A stretch of 64,000 nt of DNA from Limnochorda sp. L945t (lineage in GTDB: Bacteria > Bacillota > Limnochordia > Limnochordales > Geochordaceae). The notes under the pieces were generated by a model, which saw nothing but the letters and a program-made list of their open reading frames with translations, ran no database searches and had not been told where the DNA came from. Numbering within the stretch: position 1 is the stretch's first letter; each line of letters opens with the position of its first letter. A program made the position numbers and the translations under genes. Below, piece after piece: positions 25,589 to 33,172 of the stretch. Location of the stretch: the NCBI RefSeq assembly GCF_035593305.1, contig NZ_CP141615.1:496001-560000 (forward strand). Direction: 5' to 3'.

Positions 25589-27673
25589 GTGCGCGAGTTA
25601 CCGTCCCATCCCTCGCCCCCTTCCTCCGAAGGCTCTTCCCATCGTGAACCACCTGCGCCCGACCCCGGCTCCATTCGCCTCGACGACATCCTGACCCCGG
25701 AGGAACGCCAGCGGCTGGCCCGTCCCGCGGGCACTCCCTCGCAGGGAACGGCGCCTGCCTCTTCCCGGCCGCCGGAGCAAGGCACCGGTCCCGCTCAGGG
25801 TGGCCCGGCGCCGGCGGCCGCATCCGGAGGGGGGGCCGGCACGCAGCTCGCCCGGCCGACGCTGGTGGAGATCGTGGGGGGCGCCTTGCGCGTGCTGCCG
25901 GGCGACCCTGACGGGGCGCGCCCGGTGATCGAACCGGGCCCGCACGTCTCGGTGCGCGTCAACGGCAAGCCGGTGACCGGACCGTACCGCCTGGATCCGT
26001 CGGACGTGGTGGAGGTGCAGCCCGACGTCACTCCTCCCCAGGCATCCGTGACGGTGCAGGTCTCGCAGGACCTGATGCAGGCGCACCTGATCATCCAGCG
26101 CTCGCCCGGCGTCCGCTACCGGCTGGACGACGTGGCGCCGACGTTGCACCTGCGCCTGGAGGGCCGGCCCGCCGAGGAAGAGCCCCCGCCCCCGGTGACC
26201 CTGGCCGAAGTGGAAGAGGCTCTGCGCAAGGCCTCGGTGCGCTTCGGGATCGACGGCCAGGCCATCCAGCGTGCCCTTGCCGAGCCGCCGGGCGAGCCCG
26301 TGCTCGTCGCCCGTGGCGAGCCGGCCGTCGAACCGGTGGACGGCAAGGTCGAGCTCAAGTTCGAGGAGCGCTCGCGTGCGAGCGTCAACTTGCAGGCCGA
26401 GCGCATCGACCTGTTCGACCGGGGCGCCATCACCTGGGTGGAGCCGGAGACGGTCCTGGCGGTCATCACGCTCCCCCAGGAGGGGCGCCCGGGCACCAAC
26501 GTTCTGGGCCGCACGGTGCCGGTGCGCCGGGCCAAGGCCGCCGCGATCAAGGCCGGCAAGGGGTGCCGGGCGTCGGAGGACGGCACGCGCATCGTCGCCA
26601 CGCAGGCGGGCCGGCCGCAGCTGTCGGGCTCCGTCATCTCCGTGGTGCCGGTCTACGAGGTGCAGGGCAACGTGGACGTGGCGACGGGGCATGTGCGCTT
26701 CGCCGGGGACGTCCACGTGCGGGGCGACGTGATGGAAAACCTCGAGGTGACCGCCGGCGGCGAGGTGCGCGTCGGCGGGCTCGTCAGCTACGCGAAGATC
26801 CTGGCGGGCGGCGGCGTGAGCGTCGGCCGCTCCATCATCGGCAGCCGGATTCGGGCAGGTGGACCGGAGGCGGCGGCTCACGAGGTGCTTCCCGTCTGCA
26901 CGGCCGTTGCCCGGCAGCTCGACGAAGTGCTGGAAAACGTCCGCCAGCTGAGCGCCCAGGCGACGGCGACCGGCATCCGGGTGCCCGAGGGCGAGCTGCT
27001 CAAGCGCCTGCTCGAGCGCCGGTTCTGGGACCTGCCCAAACAGGCGCGCAAGCTCGCGAAGATGGGGGAGCGCCTGGAGGCGATCCGGGCGGGAGGCCAT
27101 CGCCTTGCCGAACGCACGGCGGCTCTGCTCGTGGGTACCGGGCCCTTGCGGGTGTCGGGCCTCCAGGAGCTGGCGGAGATCAGCGCCGAGCTGCAGGAGA
27201 TCGTGGCGACGCTGGACGGCTCCGAGGCGCGCCAGGCCAACGTGGAGGCGTTCAGTGTGCAAAACTCCCACATCGAGTGTAACGGCCGCATCGTCGTGCG
27301 GGGTTCGGGATGTTTCAACTCGGTGATGGTGGCGGCGCTCGGCTTCGAGGCTCGCCGCGGTGTCGTGCGAGGCGGGCAGGTGACCGTCACGGAAGGCGAC
27401 GTGGTGGTGCGGGAGCTCGGGGGGCCGACCGGCGTACCGACCACCGTCACGGTGGTGCGGCGCGGCAAGGTGACGGCGGCCGTGGTGCATCCCCACGTCA
27501 CCATCAGTATCGGCGGGCAGAAGCACCAGTTCCACGACGGGGCGCGCTCGCTTCGGGCTTCTCTTTCCCATGACGGGAAGCTGGTCGTGGACCACCTGCG
27601 CGCCGATCCCGAGCAGGGGCCACGCCCGAGGGTCGGGCTGGGCCCCGTGAGCGAGCCACCCGAGGGGGAGTGA
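25589..27673 (+). CDS. FapA/DUF342-family protein (polymer-forming, flagellar assembly protein A)
   Basis: 694 residues. Members of this family have a beta-helix-like 'FapA' domain and occur with flagellar or cell-envelope genes; their role is poorly known. The first 120 residues are Pro/Ala-rich and probably flexible. From about 290 to 450 lies the FapA core (VEPETVLAVITLPQEGRPGT, then NVDVATGHVRFAGDVHVRGD with VMENLEVTAGGEVRVGGLV). A helical hairpin (about 440-550) is followed by a second part (HIECNGRIVVRGSGCFNSVM). GTG 25589, 3 bases after the cheB stop, has AAGGGAG upstream. It lies inside the che operon between cheB and cheR and overlaps cheR by 4 bases; this location suggests it acts on motility. 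Confidence 0.85.
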   Translation: MRELPSHPSPPSSEGSSHREPPAPDPGSIRLDDILTPEERQRLARPAGTPSQGTAPASSRPPEQGTGPAQGGPAPAAASGGGAGTQLARPTLVEIVGGALRVLPGDPDGARPVIEPGPHVSVRVNGKPVTGPYRLDPSDVVEVQPDVTPPQASVTVQVSQDLMQAHLIIQRSPGVRYRLDDVAPTLHLRLEGRPAEEEPPPPVTLAEVEEALRKASVRFGIDGQAIQRALAEPPGEPVLVARGEPAVEPVDGKVELKFEERSRASVNLQAERIDLFDRGAITWVEPETVLAVITLPQEGRPGTNVLGRTVPVRRAKAAAIKAGKGCRASEDGTRIVATQAGRPQLSGSVISVVPVYEVQGNVDVATGHVRFAGDVHVRGDVMENLEVTAGGEVRVGGLVSYAKILAGGGVSVGRSIIGSRIRAGGPEAAAHEVLPVCTAVARQLDEVLENVRQLSAQATATGIRVPEGELLKRLLERRFWDLPKQARKLAKMGERLEAIRAGGHRLAERTAALLVGTGPLRVSGLQELAEISAELQEIVATLDGSEARQANVEAFSVQNSHIECNGRIVVRGSGCFNSVMVAALGFEARRGVVRGGQVTVTEGDVVVRELGGPTGVPTTVTVVRRGKVTAAVVHPHVTISIGGQKHQFHDGARSLRASLSHDGKLVVDHLRADPEQGPRPRVGLGPVSEPPEGE

Positions 27674-28599
27674 GCTTCACGCTGTCGCACGGGGAGTTGC
27701 CGCCTGCGCCGGAGCCGGGCACGGGCGCCGGCACCGCTCCGGCCGCCGGGGAGAGGGCATCCGGGGCCTCCGCTCTCGGCACGCTGGAGTTCCAGCACTT
27801 CAAGCGGAGGCTTCTGGCCATCGCCGGGTTCGACCTGGAGCAGTACAAAGGAGAGCAGATGGAACGGCGTACCCGGCAGTGGATGCAGCGCATGGGCATC
27901 CCGACGATGGCCGCCCTGGCCCGCCAGCTCGGGCAGGACGCGTCGCTGCGCCGCGAGTTCCTTGATTACCTCACGATCAACACGTCCCAGTTTTTCCGGG
28001 ACCCGTCGACCTTCGAGGCGCTGCGCCGCCGGGTGCTGCCGGGGCTGCTGCATGCGACCGGCCGCCTGCGCATCTGGAGCGCCGGCTGCAGTATCGGCGC
28101 CGAGCCCTACACGATCGCCATCATCCTGGACGAGATGGGACAGGGCGCCGGCCACTACCTGCTGGGCACGGACATCGACGACGACGCCCTGGAGCGGGCC
28201 AGGGCCGGGGAGTACCATGACCTCCACCTGACGACCGTGCCGGTGGAGACGAAGCGCCGCTACTTCCGCCCCACGGGCCCCGGCCGCTGGAGCCTCGATC
28301 CTGGGATCCGGGAGCGGGTCTGGTTTCGCCACCACGACCTGCTGCGGGACCCGTTGCCGGCAGGCTTTCACCTGGTGCTGTGCCGGCACCTGCTCATCTA
28401 CCTCACCCAACCGTCGCAAGCCGCGCTCATCCGGCGGCTCGCCGGCTCCCTCATGCCGGGGGGCTTCCTGGTGGTCGGGGGCCCCGAGCAGATCTCCCTG
28501 CCCGCCGAATACGGCCTGGAGCGCGTGGAGCACTCCATCTACCGCCGCAAGCCCGCCGACGCCCCACCTGCTCCCGGTCCGTCGTCCGCCCGCCCTTAG
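27670..28599 (+). CDS. cheR: CheR, receptor glutamate methyltransferase
   Basis: 309 residues. Transfers methyl from S-adenosylmethionine to receptor glutamates. The N-terminal helical domain (about 45-120) ends LTINTSQFFRDPSTFEALRR, the CheR signature, then the SAM site RIWSAGCSIGAEPYTIAII, GTDIDDDALERARAGEYHDL, and LVLCRHLLIYL (the FCRNVLIYF equivalent). The first 40 residues are Pro/Gly/Ala-rich and not conserved. GTG 27670 overlaps the preceding stop. The gene converges with a minus-strand transporter; their stops share four bases (TTAG). Confidence 0.93.
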   Translation: MSFTLSHGELPPAPEPGTGAGTAPAAGERASGASALGTLEFQHFKRRLLAIAGFDLEQYKGEQMERRTRQWMQRMGIPTMAALARQLGQDASLRREFLDYLTINTSQFFRDPSTFEALRRRVLPGLLHATGRLRIWSAGCSIGAEPYTIAIILDEMGQGAGHYLLGTDIDDDALERARAGEYHDLHLTTVPVETKRRYFRPTGPGRWSLDPGIRERVWFRHHDLLRDPLPAGFHLVLCRHLLIYLTQPSQAALIRRLAGSLMPGGFLVVGGPEQISLPAEYGLERVEHSIYRRKPADAPPAPGPSSARP

Positions 28600-30041
28600 C
28601 GGGTCAGCAAGGGCAGCTGCAGCCACAACAAGAGCGTCGCCAGTGCCAGCGACGGGATGGACGTCAGCGCGCCCGGCCAGAACCACTCCATGAACCCGAC
28701 GCTGCGCCGCTCGTGGCGCTCCAGGAGCCCCAGCACGACGATGTTGGCCGTGCTGCCGATGAGGGTCAGGTTGCCCAGGATGGTACCGCCGAAGAGCATC
28801 CCCCACCACAGCGGAGCCACCTGGATACCCTGGGAGGCCAGGTCGCCCACGATGGGGATGAAGCTCGCGACGGCCAGCACGTTGTCCATGACCGAGGTGA
28901 GGGCCCCGATGCTCCAGGTGATGGTGATGAGCAGCGGCGTGAGCGCACCCCCGGTGAGGCGGACCATCCCCTGTGCGATGTGCTCGGTGACGCCCGCGTA
29001 GCGCAAGGTGCCGGCCGAAGCGAACAGCAGCAGGAAGAAGGCCAGGGTCCACCAGTCGACCCGGCGCTCCACCAGCTCCCGAGCCCGGTGACGCTCGACG
29101 AACAGCACGATGCCGGCCGCAGCCAGCGCCACCCCGACCAGCATAGTGTTGGTGCCGAGGTGGAGCCAGTGTTCGATCTGCTTGTGCAGGATCAGGCCGG
29201 CCACTGTCCCGAGGAACAAGAGCGACGGGAAGAGCAAGCTGCCCCTTCGCTCGTGAGCTCCCTCACCGCCCTCGCCGTCGGAGCCGCTCGCCTCGGCCGC
29301 TGCGGCCGGCTCCTCGGCCTCGCCCCGGGTCGCTGCCCCCGCCAGGCCCTCCCGGTGGATGGCCACGTGGAGATCGTGCATGTGGCGCCGGTAGTAGAGG
29401 AAGCTCAGCGCGATGGTGAGGAGCAGGGCAGCCAGGGCAATGGGCGTGGCCCACCGCAGGAAGTCGGGAAAGGTCAGGCCCGCTCGTAAGGCGATCAAGA
29501 CGCCGATAGGATTGCCGACCACGGTGGCGGAGCTGCCGATGTTGGTGGCGAAGACGGTCATGATGATGTACGGGACGGGGTCGAGGTGGAAGCGCCGGGC
29601 GATGCGAATCACGATCGCCGACATGAACAGGATGGACGTGACCTCGTCGACCAGGGCCGCCGAGACGAACGCCATCAGCATGATGGCGCCCATCAAGGTG
29701 TAGGCAGAGCCGCCGACGTACGGCAGCGCCTTCTCCACCGCCGCCTCGAAGAAGTGCCGCTCCTCGAGGAACCCGATGACCGTCATCATGCCGATCAAGA
29801 ACAGGATGACGTCGAGGCTGGCGAACTCAATGAGGTGGGGGATGTCGACCAGCCGGGCGGCGAGCAGGATCGCCACGCCGACGAAGGCGAACGCGAGGCG
29901 AAACGGCCAGTAGAGCAGGGTGCCCACAATGAAGGCGGCAAAGACGGTCACCGATAACACCTGAGATGGGGTAAAGCCGGTTTGCCACGTGACGAGGGCG
30001 ACCGCGCCCACGAGAGCGAAAAACGCCGCGACGCGCTGCAT
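28596..30041 (-). CDS. ArsB/NhaD/SLC13-superfamily ion transporter
   Basis: 481 residues with about 11-12 hydrophobic segments. The characteristic pattern is present: [40 protein letters not shown], and [20 protein letters not shown], then in the second half [17 protein letters not shown] and [13 protein letters not shown]. The pairs of inverted repeats with NIGSSATxxGNP and [11 protein letters not shown] are those of the superfamily. Substrate could be a dicarboxylate, sodium/proton or arsenite; the absence of ArsR or ArsC nearby argues against arsenite. A loop at about 215-250 is acidic and Gly/Glu-rich. ATG 30041 has GGAAGGAGA upstream on the minus strand; an in-frame extension to 30110 is less likely. 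Confidence 0.8.
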   Translation of the reverse strand: MQRVAAFFALVGAVALVTWQTGFTPSQVLSVTVFAAFIVGTLLYWPFRLAFAFVGVAILLAARLVDIPHLIEFASLDVILFLIGMMTVIGFLEERHFFEAAVEKALPYVGGSAYTLMGAIMLMAFVSAALVDEVTSILFMSAIVIRIARRFHLDPVPYIIMTVFATNIGSSATVVGNPIGVLIALRAGLTFPDFLRWATPIALAALLLTIALSFLYYRRHMHDLHVAIHREGLAGAATRGEAEEPAAAAEASGSDGEGGEGAHERRGSLLFPSLLFLGTVAGLILHKQIEHWLHLGTNTMLVGVALAAAGIVLFVERHRARELVERRVDWWTLAFFLLLFASAGTLRYAGVTEHIAQGMVRLTGGALTPLLITITWSIGALTSVMDNVLAVASFIPIVGDLASQGIQVAPLWWGMLFGGTILGNLTLIGSTANIVVLGLLERHERRSVGFMEWFWPGALTSIPSLALATLLLWLQLPLLTR

Positions 30042-30143
30042 GGAGGCCTGTCTCCTTCCGTGATGGAGGCGCAGCACGCAAAAACCCTCGGAAATCGCCC
30101 CGGTCAGCAAGAACCGAGCCCAGGATACCCGTCGCTTTCAGGC

Positions 30144-30803
30144 GTGTCAACCTTCGGAAGCGAGAGCCTGGAAGACCCTGGCGGTTCGCTACGCCCCATC
30201 GAGCGGGCCTTTTTCGACCGCCCCACGCTGATCGTGGCACGGGAGCTGTTGGGGCACGTACTCGTTCACCGCACGCCGGAGGGTCTCACGGCGGGCCGGG
30301 TGGTCGAGGCGGAGGCGTACCTCGGGCCCAACGACCCGGCGAGCCACGCCTATCGCCGCACCGCACGCAGCCGGGTCATGTGGGGCCGGCCCGGCACGGC
30401 GTACGTCTACTTCACCTACGGCAACCACTTCTGCATCAACGTGGTCACCGAGACGGAAGGCGTGGCCGGCGCCGTGCTGATCCGGGCGCTCGAGCCCGTC
30501 GCCGGCCTCGACCTCATGCGGAGCCGGCGAGGGGTCGGCGACCCGCGGGAGCTGTGCTCGGGGCCCGGTAAGCTCACCGTCGCCATGGGTATCACCGGGG
30601 CCCACAACGGCTGGGACCTGACCCGTGAGCCTCTCTACCTGGCCTGGGGGGCCTTACGCGAAGGCGAGACGGTCGGCATCTCTCCCCGCATCGGGATTCG
30701 CAGGGCGGCCGACTGGCCCTGGCGCTTTTTCGTCGAAGGCTCTCCGTTCGTCTCCCGTTCGCCCCGCAAGAGCCGGGCACCCCGTGCCTCCTGGCGACCA
30801 TAG
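30144..30803 (+). CDS. DNA-3-methyladenine glycosylase (AAG/MPG family)
   Basis: 219 residues. Removes alkylated purines from DNA, starting base excision repair. The family's conserved points are visible: [40 protein letters not shown] with the catalytic Glu, [13 protein letters not shown] with the Tyr/His of the base pocket, [14 protein letters not shown], and [14 protein letters not shown]. The start is uncertain: GTG 30144 gives the usual size; ATG 30063 would add 27 residues whose codons have unusually low G+C in third position, so I reject it. No strong ribosome site is visible at either. The C-terminal end ([14 protein letters not shown]) is basic. It diverges from the transporter gene upstream. 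Confidence 0.85.
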   Translation: MSTFGSESLEDPGGSLRPIERAFFDRPTLIVARELLGHVLVHRTPEGLTAGRVVEAEAYLGPNDPASHAYRRTARSRVMWGRPGTAYVYFTYGNHFCINVVTETEGVAGAVLIRALEPVAGLDLMRSRRGVGDPRELCSGPGKLTVAMGITGAHNGWDLTREPLYLAWGALREGETVGISPRIGIRRAADWPWRFFVEGSPFVSRSPRKSRAPRASWRP

Positions 30804-30807
30804 CGGC

Positions 30808-30835
30808 TCAAGAGCAGCCGAGCGGGCGCCGATCC
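30808..30835 (+). promoter_or_regulatory. candidate sigma-28 (SigD) promoter for flaG
   Basis: TCAA (30808-30811), 16 bases, GCCGATCC (30828-30835), six of eight to the SigD -10 GCCGATAA. Start would be near 30843, 60 bases before flaG. The same layout precedes flgM. Confidence 0.4.
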
Positions 30836-30904
30836 GGGAGAGAGAAGCCGCGTCCGCCTCTGGGGGTCGGTGGGTATCCTCGACGAGTGCGGGGTAGAGA
30901 GACC

Positions 30905-31339
30905 ATGATGCTACTCAGTCCGCTGGCGAGCGTGGATGCGTGGCGGCTCGAGAGCAATGGGCCGGCCCCCATCGTACGTTCCGGCTCCGCCGACGGCTCC
31001 CTCCCGCTGCCGGCCGATCAGCCAGGGGGCGCCGTCGCCCCGGGCGCCGGCGCGCCGGGGCGCCTCCAGGGCGGCGACGAGCCGGGTGGCGGCAACGAAG
31101 AGGACGGGCGGCTCTCCCGGCGGCTGGTCGGCGCCACCACCGAGCTGCTCAACCGCATGCTGGAAGAGGCCCGGCGGCAGCTGCGGTTTCATGTCCACGA
31201 GGCGACCGGCCGGATCTGGGTCCAGGTGATCAACCCCGAGAGCCAGGAGGTCGTCAAAGAGATCCCGCCGGAAAAGTACCTCGACATGGTTGCCCGGATC
31301 TGGCAGCTGGTCGGCCTGCTGGTCGACGAGCGAGCCTGA
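30905..31339 (+). CDS. flaG: FlaG-family protein
   Basis: 144 residues. FlaG proteins influence filament length and usually lie beside flagellin or fliD. The conserved C-terminal half (about 75-144) is RQLRFHVHEATGRIWVQVIN followed by PESQEVVKEIPPEKYLDMVA, a FlaG hallmark (the VxVxDxxTxEVIRxIPPEE pattern). The first 70 residues are Gly/Pro-rich and probably flexible, longer than in most relatives. ATG 30905 (or GTG 30887 upstream) follows GGTAGAGAG. It is isolated here, 2.3 kb from the chemotaxis genes, with a SigD-like promoter of its own, and converges with the GH130 gene, the gap being nine bases. Confidence 0.85.
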   Translation: MMLLSPLASVDAWRLESNGPAPIVRSGSADGSLPLPADQPGGAVAPGAGAPGRLQGGDEPGGGNEEDGRLSRRLVGATTELLNRMLEEARRQLRFHVHEATGRIWVQVINPESQEVVKEIPPEKYLDMVARIWQLVGLLVDERA

Positions 31340-31348
31340 GACCGGTGC

Positions 31349-32428
31349 TTACGCGGCGGTCACGGCCCCGACCGGCTCGAGGGAGCCCAACAGCTCGTCG
31401 ACCGTGGTGACCGCGACGCCCAGCGTGGAGTCGGCGGCCCCGTAGTAGACCAGCACCTCGCCGGTCGGTCGCTGCACGGCCCCGCACGAAAAGACCACGG
31501 CGCCGAAGAAGCCGGCGCGCTCGTACGGCTCGAGCGGGGTCATGATCGGCTCGCGGGAGCGCCCCAGCAACCGGTGCGGCTGCTCCCGGTCCAGCAGGGC
31601 GGTGCCCAGGCAGTACCGGTGCCCCACGGCGCCGTGGTAGATCTCGAGCCACCCCTGCGGTGTCTCGATCGGCACGGCCCCACCCCCGATGCGGCCGCCG
31701 TCCCAGAGCCCCGGCCGGATGCCGAAAAGACGGCGATGGTCGCCCCAGTGCACCAGATCCGGCGAGTAAGCGACCCAGATGTCGGGGTCGCCGAACATCG
31801 GGCTCGTGGGCCGGTGCAGGGCCACGAAGCGATCGCCCGCCCGTCCGGGGAAGAGGACCACGTCTTTGTTCTCGGGCGCGAAGATGACGCCCATCCGCTC
31901 GAAGGTGCGGAAGTCGGCCGTCCGGATCAGCGACACCGTCACCCCCCACGGGGACGGCGACGTGTAGGCCACGTAGTACTGCCCCTCGATGAGGGTGATG
32001 CGCGGGTCCTCCATGCCGTACACCTCGTACGGCGTGGCCGGCACCAGGGTCGGCTGGGGATCGACCTCGAAGTGGAAGCCGTCCCGGCTCCGGGCCAGGC
32101 GCAGGTGCGACAGGTTGCTGAGGTAGCGCCGGCCGCGATAGACGATCCCACGGGGATCGGAGATGTCCAGATCGGGATCGTCGCGGGCGATCCACTGCAC
32201 GTCGATGCGCGGCGACGCGCCGGAGAGCTGGACGGTCGGGATGCCTACGTGCTGGCCATCGCTCGAGACCGGCCGCTCCGCCACCCGGACCAGCAACACG
32301 ACCTCGTCCCCTACCATGGTGGCTCCCGCATTGAACGTCCCGACCACCTCCAGGTCGGGGTGGGAGGGCATCACCTTGTCCGGCGACAGGATAGGATTGT
32401 GCTCGTAGCGCTTCAATTCCAGCGTCAC
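31349..32428 (-). CDS. GH130 family beta-1,4-mannoside phosphorylase/hydrolase
   Basis: 359 residues with a five-bladed beta-propeller. GH130 enzymes cleave beta-mannosides, most with phosphate, giving mannose-1-phosphate. Hallmarks: EHNPILSPDK at the N-terminus, GTFNAGATMVGDEVVLLVRV (about 30-49), the catalytic Asp in YGMEDPRIT, and ENKDVVLFPGRAGDRFVALH (about 183-202), then GHRYCLGTALLD. Mannosyl-glucose versus mannobiose specificity cannot be read from this. GTG start on the minus strand follows AAAGGA; its promoter lies 50-75 bases upstream. The other mannoside genes (GH38, LacI) are 11-14 kb away on the same strand. Confidence 0.88.
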   Translation of the reverse strand: MTLELKRYEHNPILSPDKVMPSHPDLEVVGTFNAGATMVGDEVVLLVRVAERPVSSDGQHVGIPTVQLSGASPRIDVQWIARDDPDLDISDPRGIVYRGRRYLSNLSHLRLARSRDGFHFEVDPQPTLVPATPYEVYGMEDPRITLIEGQYYVAYTSPSPWGVTVSLIRTADFRTFERMGVIFAPENKDVVLFPGRAGDRFVALHRPTSPMFGDPDIWVAYSPDLVHWGDHRRLFGIRPGLWDGGRIGGGAVPIETPQGWLEIYHGAVGHRYCLGTALLDREQPHRLLGRSREPIMTPLEPYERAGFFGAVVFSCGAVQRPTGEVLVYYGAADSTLGVAVTTVDELLGSLEPVGAVTAA

Positions 32429-32476
32429 CGCGCAACGTCCTTTCCCGGGGCCCGTACCGGGCGCACTCCCCGTGCT

Positions 32477-32505
32477 AGCGTAGGGATTGGGTGCAAGCCG
32501 ATCAA
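32477..32505 (-). promoter_or_regulatory. candidate promoter for the GH130 gene
   Basis: On the minus strand: TTGATC (32505-32500), 17 bases, TACGCT (32482-32477). Start near 32470. A perfect palindrome GTTCGAAC lies directly upstream of the -35 and could be a regulator site. Confidence 0.45.
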
Positions 32506-32574
32506 GGTTCGAACGCTCCCAGGATACGCGCTATGAGGGGCATTTTCCTGCCGGCTCCTGCGCTGTTCCACCTA

Positions 32575-32603
32575 TTGCATTTCCCGGGTGCCCGGCGTAT
32601 AGT
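32575..32603 (+). promoter_or_regulatory. sigma-A-type promoter for the RRM gene
   Basis: TTGCAT (32575-32580), exactly 17 bases, TATAGT (32598-32603). A strong match (five of six in the -10). Initiation near 32610 gives a 124-base leader to the ATG at 32734, long enough for structure-based control. Confidence 0.75.
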
Positions 32604-32733
32604 GCGAGTGGATCGCGGTGAGTGTTGGTCCGCGGCAGGCGCCGCTTGCAGGCTCCGGTCCCGCGCAACCTCCGTGCGATTACACTAGGGGATCCGGTTG
32701 AGGGGCCGGATTCTGCAAGAGGAGACTGTTTGG

Positions 32734-33054
32734 ATGGCTAAGACCCTCTTTTTCGGCAACCTGCCGTGGTCTGTGACGAGCGAGGAGCTCACCCGCCTGA
32801 TCTCGGAGCACGCGGAGGTCATTTCTGCACGGGTCATCACCGATCGAGAGACCGGTCGCTCTCGGGGCTTCGGCTTCGTCGAGGTCCCTGACGAGGTCGC
32901 CGAGTCGATCATCGAGACCTTCAACGGCTATGACCTCAACGGCCGGCAGCTGACGGTCAACGAGGCGCAGCCCCGCCCCGAGCGCGGGGACAACGGCGGC
33001 GGTCGCGGTGGCCGCTTCGGCGGCGATCGGCGCGGCCCGCGCCGCAGCTTCTGA
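32734..33054 (+). CDS. RRM-domain RNA-binding protein with Gly/Arg tail
   Basis: 106 residues. A single RNA recognition motif: RNP2 LFFGNL (5-10) and RNP1 RGFGFVEV (44-51), with four-strand topology and an 18-residue Gly/Arg tail (GGGRGGRFGGDRRGPRRSF-like, about 85-106). This layout is known from cyanobacterial Rbp and similar bacterial proteins that rise in the cold; in this context it may be a chaperone for structured mRNA. ATG 32734 with AGAGGAG 8 bases before is the best start, since the upstream extension does not resemble the fold. It is a monocistronic unit with its own promoter and terminator. Confidence 0.92.
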   Translation: MAKTLFFGNLPWSVTSEELTRLISEHAEVISARVITDRETGRSRGFGFVEVPDEVAESIIETFNGYDLNGRQLTVNEAQPRPERGDNGGGRGGRFGGDRRGPRRSF

Positions 33055-33075
33055 CAGCGCAGAGCAAGACAGGGA

Positions 33076-33106
33076 GAGGCCCGGAGCGGTGACTCCGGGC
33101 CTCTTG
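33076..33106 (+). terminator. terminator after the RRM gene
   Basis: An 11-bp perfect stem, GAGGCCCGGAG pairing with CTCCGGGCCTC, with a 6-base loop (CGGTGA) followed by TTG. The U-run is short, but the stem is strong and it lies 22 bases after the stop. Confidence 0.7.
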
Positions 33107-33172
33107 CGTCGGTAGGCGGCACGTCGGCGGCGCTCTCTCCCGAGCGAGGCGCCCGAGCGGAGACTGCGTCGG

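Noticed and set aside
28380-29489. Plus-strand open frame of 369 codons opposite the ArsB/SLC13-type transporter
   Set aside because: Low-complexity Gln/Asp/Arg composition, overlaps a clear membrane protein gene.
32506-32513. GTTCGAAC resembling the T-loop of a tRNA
   Set aside because: No acceptor or anticodon stems can be drawn around it; a palindrome only.
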